Shown here: positions 1 through 8,984 of the stretch, piece by piece | Position numbering within the stretch: the stretch's first letter is position 1 | Layout: each line of letters starts with the position of its first letter | Source of the DNA: Sinomicrobium sp. | Lineage (GTDB): Bacteria > Bacteroidota > Bacteroidia > Flavobacteriales > Flavobacteriaceae | Length of the DNA: 64,000 nucleotides | Direction: 5' to 3' | Assembly: GCA_029266035.1 (NCBI GenBank) | Contig: JAJUFH010000001.1 | Coordinates: 124,001 to 188,000 of the forward strand | The notes under the pieces: model-generated | The model's database searches: none | What the model saw: the letters and a program-made list of their open reading frames with translations, nothing else | Told to the model about the DNA's origin: nothing | Made by a program: the position numbers and the translations under genes

Positions 1-58
1 CGAAGAAGATCGAAAAAAAAATGCGTAAGTTTGTATGTTAATATTTTGATATCCAATT
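1..58 (+). other. Left edge; probable 3' tail of an upstream gene
   Basis: No complete gene fits here. Two plus-strand frames run in from the left edge and stop quickly: one ends at a TAA at 39-41 (last residues KKMRKFVC), the other at a TAA at 25-27 (last residues DRKKNA). In related genomes a RelA/SpoT gene often lies just upstream of fur and purA, so this may be its last codons. The frame cannot be decided from so little sequence. Confidence 0.3.
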
Positions 59-517
59 ATGACAAGTGATACCACAAATAAGAAAAATCAGGAGATTGTA
101 AAAAATGTCTTCACCCGTTTTCTGGAAGATAACGGCCATCGAAAAACTCCGGAACGCTACGCTATTTTACAAGAGATATACGAAAGTGAAGATCATTTTG
201 ATATAGAATCGCTGTACATCAAAATGAAAAACAAAAACTACAGGGTGAGCCGAGCAACACTGTACAATACCATAGAGCTTTTATTGGAGTGCGGACTGGC
301 CAGAAAACATCAGTTTGGGCAAAATCAGGCGCATTACGAGAAATCGTATTTCGACAGACAACACGACCACGTTATCCTCACCGACACCGGCGATGTTATG
401 GAGTTTTGCGACCCGCGTATTCAATCTATCAAGCAGACCATAGAAGAAGTATTCAACATCAAAATACACAATCACTCCCTGTATTTTTACGCTACCAGGG
501 ACGAAGAAAAATCATAA
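59..517 (+). CDS. Fur-family transcriptional repressor without the CxxC zinc motif
   Basis: 152 residues with the Fur fold: an N-terminal winged helix (about 15-95) whose recognition helix carries SRATLYNT, then a dimerisation and metal-binding half with His102-Asp-His104. The family normally has a structural-zinc CxxC just after this site; here the aligned positions are Leu107 and Thr110. It probably senses a metal or peroxide and represses transcription, but the ligand cannot be told from the sequence. It lies 131 bases upstream of purA on the same strand. The ATG at 59 gives a normal N-terminus. Confidence is high for the family and low for the metal. Confidence 0.9.
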   Translation: MTSDTTNKKNQEIVKNVFTRFLEDNGHRKTPERYAILQEIYESEDHFDIESLYIKMKNKNYRVSRATLYNTIELLLECGLARKHQFGQNQAHYEKSYFDRQHDHVILTDTGDVMEFCDPRIQSIKQTIEEVFNIKIHNHSLYFYATRDEEKS

Positions 518-556
518 CTCAATATAGAAAAATCACACTGAGGCTCCTTAGGGAAC

Positions 557-575
557 AACGGATTAAAAATCCGTT
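557..575. repeat. Perfect 8-bp hairpin between fur and purA
   Basis: AACGGATT at 557-564 is followed after three A residues by AATCCGTT at 568-575. No U-run follows on the plus strand, so it is not a standard terminator. Small palindromes of this kind resemble the dispersed REP-like hairpins of Bacteroidota genomes. It sits in the 131-base gap between the two genes, which otherwise shows nothing clear. Confidence 0.5.
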
Positions 576-648
576 ATCGCACAAGTATTTCCCGAATGGA
601 AGCCAAATTTTGTATTAACATCAAGACTGTATAAACACAAATAACACC

Positions 649-1920
649 ATGGCAGTAGATTTACTACTCGGACTTCAGTGGGGAGACGAAGGCAAAGGAA
701 AAATTGTCGATGTACTCACCAAAAACTACGATATCATAGCCCGTTTTCAGGGCGGACCAAATGCCGGGCACACGCTTGAATTTGACGGTATAAAACACAT
801 TCTTCGCACCATCCCATCTGGTATATTTCACCCCAGTGCTGTAAACGTTATCGGCAATGGTGTTGTTATAGACCCCGTTGTACTAGTACAAGAATTGAAA
901 GGACTGGAAAAATTTGATATCGACTACAAGAGCAAATTGATACTTTCCAGAAAAGCTCACCTCATTTTACCTACACACCGCTTACTCGACGCCGCTTCTG
1001 AAGCGTCGAAAGGAAAAGCCAAAATCGGATCTACGCTAAAAGGTATAGGTCCTACTTATATGGACAAGACGGGTAGAAATGGGCTTCGAATAGGTGACTT
1101 GGAACTCGACACCTTCGAATCGCAATACCGCGCCTTGGTCAAAAAACACGAAAACATGATACGTCATTACGACGTAGATATGGAATACAACCTCCCCGAA
1201 TTGGAAGCAGAATTCTTTAGTGCTGTGGCCAAATTGAAAGAACTGACTTTTATAGATAGTGAAGCTTACCTGAACAACGCGCTGAAACAAGAAAAGAAAA
1301 TACTTGCCGAAGGAGCACAGGGATCGCTTTTGGATATTGATTTTGGCACCTATCCCTATGTCACCTCTTCCAATACTACCGCCGCCGGAGCCTGTACCGG
1401 ACTCGGTGTAGCGCCCAACCGCATAGGAGAAGTATACGGCATATTCAAGGCGTACACTACTCGAGTAGGAAGTGGCCCCTTCCCTACCGAACTCTTTGAC
1501 GAGGTAGGTGAACGCATGGCAAAAGTAGGCAATGAGTTTGGTGCAGTAACAGGACGCCCCAGACGTTGTGGATGGCTCGATCTCGTAGCCCTCAAATACG
1601 CTGTACAGGTAAACGGAGTTACACAACTCATGATGATGAAAGCCGATGTGCTCTCCAATTTTGACACACTCAAAGTGTGTACTGCATACAAATACAAAGG
1701 CGAAGTAATAGATCATCTGCCATTTTCGATAGAAAAGGAAAATGTAACCCCCGTGTATACCGAACTCAAAGGATGGGATCAAGATCTCACAGGGCTCGAC
1801 TCGGCCGATCAACTGCCGTCAGAACTTCAAGATTATATTCGCTTCCTCGAAGAACAACTCGAAGTTCCGGTAAAAATAGTATCTGTAGGTCCCGACAGAA
1901 CACAAACTATATACCGCTAA
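649..1920 (+). CDS. purA: Adenylosuccinate synthetase
   Basis: 423 residues, the usual length. The enzyme joins IMP and aspartate using GTP to give adenylosuccinate, the first committed step from IMP to AMP, in the cytoplasm. The N-terminal GTP/IMP loop QWGDEGKGK contains catalytic Asp13, and GGPNAGHT contains catalytic His41. The segments KGIGPTY and TGRPRRCGWLD, typical of PurA, follow further on. The ATG at 649 places Asp13 and His41 at their standard numbers, which supports the start. The gene follows fur and is followed by a long inverted repeat. Confidence 0.98.
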   Translation: MAVDLLLGLQWGDEGKGKIVDVLTKNYDIIARFQGGPNAGHTLEFDGIKHILRTIPSGIFHPSAVNVIGNGVVIDPVVLVQELKGLEKFDIDYKSKLILSRKAHLILPTHRLLDAASEASKGKAKIGSTLKGIGPTYMDKTGRNGLRIGDLELDTFESQYRALVKKHENMIRHYDVDMEYNLPELEAEFFSAVAKLKELTFIDSEAYLNNALKQEKKILAEGAQGSLLDIDFGTYPYVTSSNTTAAGACTGLGVAPNRIGEVYGIFKAYTTRVGSGPFPTELFDEVGERMAKVGNEFGAVTGRPRRCGWLDLVALKYAVQVNGVTQLMMMKADVLSNFDTLKVCTAYKYKGEVIDHLPFSIEKENVTPVYTELKGWDQDLTGLDSADQLPSELQDYIRFLEEQLEVPVKIVSVGPDRTQTIYR

Positions 1921-1930
1921 ACAACAGTTA

Positions 1931-1985
1931 CAAATTGCCTTTTTAGTGAATATTTTATTTTGAGGTACACTAAAAAGGCAATTTG
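1931..1985. terminator. Long inverted repeat after purA, probable terminator
   Basis: An 18-base arm at 1931-1948 is perfectly complementary to 1968-1985, with a 19-base AT-rich loop. Each arm contains a run of five T or A, so the structure could end transcripts in both directions. It lies 10 bases after the purA stop and separates purA from the next plus-strand gene, which has its own -7 box. Confidence 0.6.
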
Positions 1986-2064
1986 CACTTTAAAACTTCA
2001 GGCATCCAAGCTCTTTCCTCCCTTAAATTCCTCTTAAAAGCAAGTTCTCCTCTGCAAAAAAGAT

Positions 2065-2072
2065 TATTTTTG
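2065..2072 (+). promoter_or_regulatory. Bacteroidota -7 box for the OstA-like gene
   Basis: TATTTTTG fits TAnnTTTG and ends 16 bases before the GTG start. No clear TTG was found at -33. Confidence 0.4.
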
Positions 2073-2088
2073 ACGTAAATTTTACAAG

Positions 2089-4113
2089 GTGTCCACATAT
2101 TTGAAACACATAATCTGTGCTTTTGTCTTGCTATCATCTCTCACCTCCTTCGCTCAAGAGAAGGCGAAGAAGAAAGAAAAAATAAAGGTCGTATACGGAG
2201 GAGTCTACAACGAAGACAACCAAAAATATCCGGGGGCCACCGTACTCACCAAAAAAGAGAGACAAGTACAATTTGAGCACGAAGGAGTAGACCTCTGGTG
2301 TGATGTCGCCGTTTTATATCCGGCAGACAACCTGCTCAAGGCCTTTGGCAATGTATATCTGCAACAAGGTGACACCTTGCAAATGAACAGTGGTTACTTG
2401 GAATACAGCGGTAACAGCAAACTGGCCATGGCCGAAAAAGAGGTTGTTCTACAAAATCCCGATATGACCCTTACTACAGACAAACTCTACTTCGACCGCA
2501 ACATACAAGAAGCTTATTACAATACCTCAGGAACCGTAAAAGACAGCACCAATATACTGACCAGCGAAGAGGGTAGGTATTATCTGACTCCGAAAAAGTT
2601 TAAGTTTGTAAAAGATGTCACAGTTACCAATCCCGATTACGTACTCCATTCACTGCGGCTCGATTATTACACCACCACCAAACACGCCTATATGTTCGGA
2701 CCTTCGACCATTGTTGGAAAAGACTATACCATATACTGCGAAAGAGGGTTTTACAAAACACAAAGTGAAGAGGGGTATTTTGTAAAGAGATCGCAGGTAG
2801 AATACAACAACCGCATTATAAACGGAGACAGCATCTATTTTAACAAACTGGATAATTTCGCTTCGGCTACCAACAATATTAAAATAACCGACACCATTAA
2901 TAAGGGGATTGTAAAAGGACATTACGCCGAGGTTTTCAAAGAAAAAGACTCGCTGTTTATCACCAAGCGCGCTGTAGCCATAAACGAAGTCGAAAACGAC
3001 TCTATATATATTCACGGAGACACTCTCATGGTTACTGGAAAACCAGAAAACCGTATTATTCGCGCCTATTACAACGCGAAATTCTACAAGTCGGACATGA
3101 GTGGAAAATGCGACTCTATACACTCTAATCAGAAAACCGGCATCACCCAACTGATCAGACGTCCGATACTGTGGTCTGGAGAAACCCAGATGACGGGAGA
3201 CAGTATCAATCTGCTGAGCAATCCGGAAACCGAACAACTGGATTCACTAAGAGTGTGGGACAACGCCTTTGTCGTACAAAAAGACACCCTTACTGAAAAT
3301 GGCTATAATCAGATCAAGGGCAAGGAATTACTCGGGTACTTTGAAGAAAACCAGTTGCGAATAGTCGATATCATCAAGAACGCCGAATCGATATACTACA
3401 CCCGGAACGACAAAAACGAATTGATAGGTATCGACAAACACGTGAGTGGTAATATACAGTTTACTCTTGCCAACAACGAAATGCAGGACATCTCGTATTT
3501 TATCAATCCCGATGCTGTATTGTACCCCGAAGAAGAACTCCCTCCAAACGCGCGAAAATTAAGAGGCTTTGTATGGCATGGAGACGAGATGATACGTACT
3601 AAAGAGGACATTTTTGACGAAGATGACAGAAATATAGAACTCGTAAAGATCAGGGGAATAGACAATCCTATCGATATCGAAGAAGAGGAAGAAGAATACC
3701 GGAAGGCTATGATGGATTCCGTTCCGCAGCAGCTACCTCCCAGACAACATTCTAGACCGACTTCAGAGGCAGGAAAAAGGGATAGCATCCCTCCTACAAC
3801 CACCGATACCCTTCCAAAAGTTAATCAGCCTACAGACAGTACAAACACCGTCGATATAGATACGACAAAAACAAACAGCCTTATAAAAGACAGTACTGAC
3901 CTTCATTTGCCAGATAGCACCGCTACAGACAGCCTACTCAAAATACGAGAGGCGATAGATAGCACAAGGATTGAGATAAGAGACACTACAAAGATAAGCC
4001 TCCCGGTAATAGATAGTACCGATTTCCATTTGCCGGATACTACAGCGATAGACAGCCTACTTCAAAAACCGCCAAGCTCAAAAACCTCGGAAACGGAAGA
4101 AACACCTCAATAA
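2089..4113 (+). CDS. OstA-like (LptA/LptD N-terminal type) LPS transport protein
   Basis: 674 residues with a signal peptide (1-22, cleavage after SFA) and then a beta-jellyroll OstA-like region (about 50-230) with repeated strands such as AFGNVYLQQGD and LTTDKLYFD. Such proteins in Bacteroidota are thought to form part of the periplasmic bridge that carries lipopolysaccharide to the outer membrane. The last 170 residues are an acidic, Ser/Thr/Asp-rich tail with an internal duplication. The start is GTG at 2089; no ATG gives a signal peptide. Three bases separate it from the aminotransferase gene, so the two are probably co-transcribed. Confidence 0.82.
   Translation: MSTYLKHIICAFVLLSSLTSFAQEKAKKKEKIKVVYGGVYNEDNQKYPGATVLTKKERQVQFEHEGVDLWCDVAVLYPADNLLKAFGNVYLQQGDTLQMNSGYLEYSGNSKLAMAEKEVVLQNPDMTLTTDKLYFDRNIQEAYYNTSGTVKDSTNILTSEEGRYYLTPKKFKFVKDVTVTNPDYVLHSLRLDYYTTTKHAYMFGPSTIVGKDYTIYCERGFYKTQSEEGYFVKRSQVEYNNRIINGDSIYFNKLDNFASATNNIKITDTINKGIVKGHYAEVFKEKDSLFITKRAVAINEVENDSIYIHGDTLMVTGKPENRIIRAYYNAKFYKSDMSGKCDSIHSNQKTGITQLIRRPILWSGETQMTGDSINLLSNPETEQLDSLRVWDNAFVVQKDTLTENGYNQIKGKELLGYFEENQLRIVDIIKNAESIYYTRNDKNELIGIDKHVSGNIQFTLANNEMQDISYFINPDAVLYPEEELPPNARKLRGFVWHGDEMIRTKEDIFDEDDRNIELVKIRGIDNPIDIEEEEEEYRKAMMDSVPQQLPPRQHSRPTSEAGKRDSIPPTTTDTLPKVNQPTDSTNTVDIDTTKTNSLIKDSTDLHLPDSTATDSLLKIREAIDSTRIEIRDTTKISLPVIDSTDFHLPDTTAIDSLLQKPPSSKTSETEETPQ
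3889..4062 (+). repeat. Duplicated segment in the OstA-like tail
   Basis: Codons at 3889-3939 and 4012-4062 encode two similar segments, DSTDLHLPDSTATDSLL and DSTDFHLPDTTAIDSLL, placed 123 bases (41 codons) apart. The DNA copies have drifted by silent changes, so the duplication is not recent. The region is probably disordered. Confidence 0.75.
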
Positions 4114-4116
4114 TGA

Positions 4117-5313
4117 ATGCCAAAGGATATGATGAAAAAGGATTTTTTAAGTTATCAGGCACAGACCTCTCCCCGGCCTATGGCACTGGAAGTAAGCCGC
4201 GCTGAGGGTAGTTATATTTACGATACAGATGGCCGAGCATATCTCGATTTTATCGCAGGAGTATCTGCAAACACCTTAGGACACAGTCATCCGCGAATAG
4301 TAAAGGCGGTAAGTGATCAAGTCGAAAGTTATATGCACGTTATGGTATACGGCGAATTTATACAACACCCTGCGGTAAAATTAGCCAAACTACTTGCCGA
4401 AAACCTACCCGATCCGCTAGATAGCACCTATCTCGTAAACTCCGGCACCGAAGCTACTGAAGGCGCATTAAAATTGGCCAGAAGAGTCACGGGAAGAAGC
4501 GAAATCATAGCTGCACATGGCGCATATCACGGAAACACCCAGGGCTCTATGAGTGTTATGGGGTATGAAGAGCGAAAACAAGCTTTCCGCCCACTTATTC
4601 CCGGAAATAAATTTATCAGCTTCAACAAAGAGGAAGATCTACAAAAAATTACTGACAAAACTGCCGCTGTAATTCTGGAAACCATACAAGGTGGCGCCGG
4701 TTTTATAGTGCCGGAAGACAACTATTTGCAAAAAGTGAGGAAACGCTGTGACGAAACCGGAGCACTACTCATACTCGACGAAATACAACCCGGTTTCGGA
4801 AGAACGGGAAAACTCTTCGGTTTTGAACATTACCACATTGTTCCAGACATTCTCGTGATGGGCAAAGGTATGGGAGGTGGAATGCCGGTTGGGGCCTTTA
4901 CAGCGGCGAGAAAGCACATGGTACAACTGATGGACAAACCAGCTCTCGGACATATCACCACTTTTGGAGGAAATCCCGTAGTAGCCTCGGCCTGCCTGGC
5001 AACACTGCAGGAATTGACAGAAACTTCCATTATGGTCGATATACAAGCAAAAGAAGCTCTCTTTCGCTCATTACTTGTACATCCGCTAATCACAGAGGTA
5101 AGAGGTAAAGGACTTATGCTTGCCATAATGACAGCATCTGAAAAACTGAGCGCTCACATTATACAGGAATCCCTAAAGCGAGCTTTGCTACTGTTTGGAC
5201 TGTTATTTGAGAGGAAAGCTGTGAGAATCACCCCTCCACTCACAATTTCAGAAGATGAAATACGGCAAGGATGTGCTGTAATAATAGATATACTCAACGA
5301 ATGGCACGATTGA
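4117..5313 (+). CDS. Class III PLP-dependent aminotransferase (acetylornithine/ornithine type)
   Basis: 398 residues of fold-type I aminotransferase. The PLP lysine is Lys250 in MGKGMGGGMP, preceded by the cofactor-ring Asp of LDEIQPGFGRTG. Early motifs DFIAGVSANTLGHSHP and NSGTEATEGALKLAR are typical of the acetylornithine / ornithine / 4-aminobutyrate group. No arginine or lysine pathway genes are nearby, so the substrate is not assigned. Two starts are possible, ATG 4117 and ATG 4129. The 4117 start lies 3 bases after the previous stop, which suggests coupled translation. Confidence 0.88.
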   Translation: MPKDMMKKDFLSYQAQTSPRPMALEVSRAEGSYIYDTDGRAYLDFIAGVSANTLGHSHPRIVKAVSDQVESYMHVMVYGEFIQHPAVKLAKLLAENLPDPLDSTYLVNSGTEATEGALKLARRVTGRSEIIAAHGAYHGNTQGSMSVMGYEERKQAFRPLIPGNKFISFNKEEDLQKITDKTAAVILETIQGGAGFIVPEDNYLQKVRKRCDETGALLILDEIQPGFGRTGKLFGFEHYHIVPDILVMGKGMGGGMPVGAFTAARKHMVQLMDKPALGHITTFGGNPVVASACLATLQELTETSIMVDIQAKEALFRSLLVHPLITEVRGKGLMLAIMTASEKLSAHIIQESLKRALLLFGLLFERKAVRITPPLTISEDEIRQGCAVIIDILNEWHD

Positions 5314-5404
5314 TGTTAACTACTTTGTTGATAACAAATAGCCGATGAGACCCGATTTTTGAGTGCCAAACCTTAAATTTATTATAGTGGAATTCTAAAC
5401 AAGC

Positions 5405-6811
5405 ATGCCTATGCCATTTAGTTCTAACGAAAACCGGAATTTCCCGATTTCGAAATTCGAATCCATGCTGAAGACCAATGACGTCTATTTTTTCGATGCC
5501 GATGATTTTGAAGATATTATACATCATTATCTCGATACCGGAAAGGTAGCTCTTGCCAAAAAAGCTATACAAATAGGTCTGGGACAGCACACCTCTTCTA
5601 CCAATTTAAAATTGCTGCAGATAGAGGTACTTGTCTTTGAAAACAGGTTTGACCTCGCAGAAAAAATGTTGGACGATTTGGCAGCCGTAGAATCTTCTAA
5701 CGAGGAGATCTATATTCAGCGTGCCAATATCTATTCGAAAAAAGACAAGCACGAAATGGCTATCCGTTTTCTACGCGAAGCCCTTGTTCACACCAGCGAC
5801 AATGCCGATATCTACTCCCTCATAGGGATGGAGTATCTCTTTATGGACAAATATGCAGAAGCCAGAGATTTCTTTATAAAATGTCTGGACGAAGATCCGG
5901 AAGATTATTCGGCTCTTTACAACCTTATCTATTGTTTCGATTTTCTGGAAGACCACGACGGGGCAATAAGTTATCTGAACTCTTATCTGGAACGCAATCC
6001 GTACAGCGAGGTGGGATGGCATCAAGTAGGAAAACAGTATTTCCAGAAACAAATGCTCAAAGAGGCACTTGCCGCTTTCGATTTTGCGATTATCTCCGAC
6101 GACACCTTTGTGGGAGCCTATCTCGAAAGAGGGAAAGTACTCGAAAAAATGGGACGATACAAAGAGGCAATAGAAAATTACGAGCTCACCTTGAGCCTAG
6201 ACGACCCCACTTCTTTCGCCTATCTCAGGATAGGTAAGTGTTATGAAAAACTGAACCGCTTCAACGAGGCTAAAAAGTACTATTACCAAACTGTACACGA
6301 AGACCCTCTACTGGACAAGGGGTGGATTGCTATTACCGATTTTTATCTAAAACAGCTCAATTTCCACAAGGCAAAATACTATATCCACAAAGCGATTAAC
6401 ATAGATAGCGAAAATATCACCTACTGGAAACGACTGGCAGAAATAAACAGAGAACTCCGTTATTACGAAGAGGCCGATATCGCTTATCAGAAAACCGTAG
6501 AGCTCGGAAACTACGAACTCGAAACTTGGATTTCTTGGTGTGATGTACTCGTCGAAATTGGCGAATATGAAAATGCCGTTCACGTCCTGCTTCAAGCACT
6601 GGAATTCTACCCGAGTGAAGCGCTGTTAGAATACCGTATCTCCGCTTTATATTTTATGCTATCAAATAGTAAAAAAGGACAATTACACCTAAAAAAAGCA
6701 CTTGTAGAAGACTTTGATCTACACCTGCAAATCAAGGATATTTTCCCAGGAGTATTTCAGTCCAAAATCGTCAAGGATATTATAGCAGACTTTAAAAAAT
6801 CTTCAATCTAA
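5405..6811 (+). CDS. Tetratricopeptide-repeat protein
   Basis: 468 residues made almost wholly of TPR units (about 10-12 helical pairs of 34 residues), for example the units containing DNADIYSLIGMEYL, SEVGWHQVGKQYF and PTSFAYLRIGKCYEK. There is no signal peptide or membrane segment, so it is probably a cytoplasmic scaffold for protein-protein contacts. Homologous TPR proteins are common in Flavobacteriia, but I know no function for this one. It sits alone, with gaps of 91 and 146 bases to its neighbours. ATG 5405 and ATG 5411 are both possible starts. Confidence 0.85.
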   Translation: MPMPFSSNENRNFPISKFESMLKTNDVYFFDADDFEDIIHHYLDTGKVALAKKAIQIGLGQHTSSTNLKLLQIEVLVFENRFDLAEKMLDDLAAVESSNEEIYIQRANIYSKKDKHEMAIRFLREALVHTSDNADIYSLIGMEYLFMDKYAEARDFFIKCLDEDPEDYSALYNLIYCFDFLEDHDGAISYLNSYLERNPYSEVGWHQVGKQYFQKQMLKEALAAFDFAIISDDTFVGAYLERGKVLEKMGRYKEAIENYELTLSLDDPTSFAYLRIGKCYEKLNRFNEAKKYYYQTVHEDPLLDKGWIAITDFYLKQLNFHKAKYYIHKAINIDSENITYWKRLAEINRELRYYEEADIAYQKTVELGNYELETWISWCDVLVEIGEYENAVHVLLQALEFYPSEALLEYRISALYFMLSNSKKGQLHLKKALVEDFDLHLQIKDIFPGVFQSKIVKDIIADFKKSSI

Positions 6812-6931
6812 AACAGTCACCTATACCTGGGTGGCATAAAACATCTACATTTGATAAAAACCTATCAGATAGCAAAGTAGAATACTTCACAAAAAACTCC
6901 AAAAACAAAACTTAAACGGACTTTAAATTTC

Positions 6932-6939
6932 TATTTTTG
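6932..6939 (+). promoter_or_regulatory. Bacteroidota -7 box for the DUF368 pair
   Basis: TATTTTTG fits TAnnTTTG and ends 18 bases before ATG 6958. An in-frame TTG at 6937 overlaps this box and is therefore unlikely to be the true start. Confidence 0.5.
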
Positions 6940-6957
6940 CTCTTTAAAGAACAAAAA

Positions 6958-7932
6958 ATGCGCAGAAAACCTTTAGAGTATCTATTTGTAACCCTTAAGG
7001 GAATGGCTATGGGAGCAGCCGATGTAGTACCCGGAGTTTCAGGAGGAACCATAGCTTTTATATCAGGCATATACGAAGAACTGGTCAGCACTATAGACAA
7101 CATTAAGCTATCTTCCCTCAAAGTGTGGAAAAAAGAGGGCTTTAAAGCGATGTGGAATAGTCTTAATGGCAATTTCCTTCTAGCTTTACTCACAGGTATA
7201 GCTATAAGTATAATGTCGTTGGCCAAACTTATCACCTATCTACTCGAGACCTATCCCATAGTAGTTTGGTCTTTCTTTTTCGGACTGGTAATAGCGAGTA
7301 TTTACTTTGTGGGAAAACAGGTCTCACAATGGAATATACGTGCCATCATAGCTATTGCGATAGGTATTGCAGTATCTTATTATATCACCATTGCCCACCC
7401 AGTGAGCTCTCCAGACAGTTATGCTTATCTGTTTTTCTCCGGATTTATCGCTATTATAGCCATGATTCTTCCGGGTATTTCAGGAGCCTTTATCCTCCTT
7501 CTTATGGGATCTTACGGCATAGTAATGAGTACCGTCAACCAGTTTCGCGAAGGCATATTTCAGTTCGACTTTCAATTAATAAGCCAAGCCTTTAGCAAAC
7601 TGGCGGTATTTGCCATAGGAGCCATTATCGGAATTAAATCTTTTTCCGGGGTTCTAAACTGGATGTTTAAACACCATAAAAACACCACTCTCGCACTACT
7701 CACCGGTTTTATGGTGGGATCGCTAAATAAAATATGGCCGTGGAAAGAGGTGCTCTCCTGGCGTACAAATTCGCACAACGAACAGGTACCTCTGTTGGAA
7801 AAAAGTATCTTGCCCATTCACTTCGACGGCGATGCCCAAGTATTTACGGCTGTCATTTCTGCTGTTTTTGGATTTCTTACCATATATTTACTGGAGAGAA
7901 TTGCAATAAGGGCGCAAAAGAGCAATGAATAG
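6958..7932 (+). CDS. DUF368 membrane protein, first of a pair (putative polyprenyl-phosphate translocase)
   Basis: 324 residues with about eight hydrophobic segments. It has the two signature turns of the family: VPGVSGG at 24-30 and LPGISGAF at 171-178, which fit an inverted-repeat transporter fold. DUF368 proteins (PopT) and some DedA proteins have been shown to recycle undecaprenyl phosphate across the inner membrane; this role is inferred from the family. The start was set at ATG 6958 because a TTG 21 bases upstream falls inside the -7 box. The gene overlaps its paralogue by 8 bases, so the two are translated from one message. Confidence 0.9.
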   Translation: MRRKPLEYLFVTLKGMAMGAADVVPGVSGGTIAFISGIYEELVSTIDNIKLSSLKVWKKEGFKAMWNSLNGNFLLALLTGIAISIMSLAKLITYLLETYPIVVWSFFFGLVIASIYFVGKQVSQWNIRAIIAIAIGIAVSYYITIAHPVSSPDSYAYLFFSGFIAIIAMILPGISGAFILLLMGSYGIVMSTVNQFREGIFQFDFQLISQAFSKLAVFAIGAIIGIKSFSGVLNWMFKHHKNTTLALLTGFMVGSLNKIWPWKEVLSWRTNSHNEQVPLLEKSILPIHFDGDAQVFTAVISAVFGFLTIYLLERIAIRAQKSNE

Positions 7933-8941
7933 TATTAGAACGATACAAGACAAAATTTTCCTATTCATCAAAGGGCTCGCCATGGGGGCTGCCAATAAGG
8001 TTCCTGGGGTGTCTGGAGGTATTGTGGCCTTTGTAGCCGGATTCTATGAAGAATTTATCTACTCCCTTCAAAAAATAAACCTCAAGGCCTTCAAATTGTT
8101 GGTCAATGGAAGGTTCAGATCTTTTTACAATTACGTAAACGGAAGGTTTTTGGGCATACTTATACTCGGAATGCTCGTCAGCTATTTTAGTGTATCTCGC
8201 ATTCTGGACTATTTTATGGAGAAGAAGGAATTGTATGTATGGGCTGCCTTTTTCGGGATGATTATTGGATCTATCTATTATATCTCTAAAGGTTTTCGAT
8301 GGAATCGAAAAACGGTGTTATGGGCCGTTGTAGGACTCTTATCGGGTGTATCTATAAGCTTTTTGAGTCCCGCACGAGAAAACACCGATTTGTTATTCAT
8401 ATTTTTTTGCGGAATTATCAGTGTCTCCGGAATGACTCTCCCCGGGCTTTCCGGATCTTTTATTCTTATGCTATTGGGCAATTACGTTTTGCTCCTGGTA
8501 GATTCGGTCAACGCACTGTATTTTACCGTATCGGAGGTCATTACTGGTGATTTTTCCTTTGTAAACGACCCCAACCGTATCGATATGCTCATTATTCTCG
8601 TCGTATTTACCCTGGGGTCGGCTACCGGACTGGTCACACTGTCTCATCTGCTCAACTACGTACTCAAGCACTTCCACAATATCACTACAGCCATTATTAT
8701 AGGCTTTATCTCAGGATCACTAGGCGTGGTATGGCCTTGGAAACGTGCGGTATTCCACAGCGATGCCTCCGGCAATATGCTAGTCGACAGTGCAGGTCAA
8801 CCCATAGTTGCGAATTACCAACGGTATATCCCCGATTTTTCTGGTTCGGAAACTTGGATAGCCATTGCTTTTATTATATTTGGAGTACTTATCGTTTTGG
8901 GGCTCGACTGGTACGGCCGGCGCACACAAAGGATAAGATAA
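7925..8941 (+). CDS. DUF368 membrane protein, second of a pair
   Basis: 338 residues, clearly paralogous to the preceding gene. It shares AMGAANKVPGVSGG (19-32; AMGAADVVPGVSGG in the first) and LPGLSGSF (172-179), plus a conserved VWPWK in the second half. The start ATG lies inside the last codons of the first gene. The likely role is the same, transport of a polyprenyl-phosphate carrier. The turn of the second half reads PGLSGS here and PGISGA in the first copy, and the loop before the C-terminal helix is longer, so the two may differ in substrate or form a heteromer. aroE follows after 43 bases. Confidence 0.9.
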   Translation: MNSIRTIQDKIFLFIKGLAMGAANKVPGVSGGIVAFVAGFYEEFIYSLQKINLKAFKLLVNGRFRSFYNYVNGRFLGILILGMLVSYFSVSRILDYFMEKKELYVWAAFFGMIIGSIYYISKGFRWNRKTVLWAVVGLLSGVSISFLSPARENTDLLFIFFCGIISVSGMTLPGLSGSFILMLLGNYVLLLVDSVNALYFTVSEVITGDFSFVNDPNRIDMLIILVVFTLGSATGLVTLSHLLNYVLKHFHNITTAIIIGFISGSLGVVWPWKRAVFHSDASGNMLVDSAGQPIVANYQRYIPDFSGSETWIAIAFIIFGVLIVLGLDWYGRRTQRIR

Positions 8942-8984
8942 CTAATAAACACAAGGGACAATCCCAAAATATCATTATTACATC

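Noticed and set aside
1036-1812. 258-codon open frame on the minus strand
   Set aside because: It lies wholly opposite purA, has no recognisable protein pattern and is Phe/Tyr/Ser-rich as expected of an antisense shadow.
2650-3237. 195-codon open frame on the minus strand
   Set aside because: Antisense to the OstA-like gene; no family pattern, no promoter.
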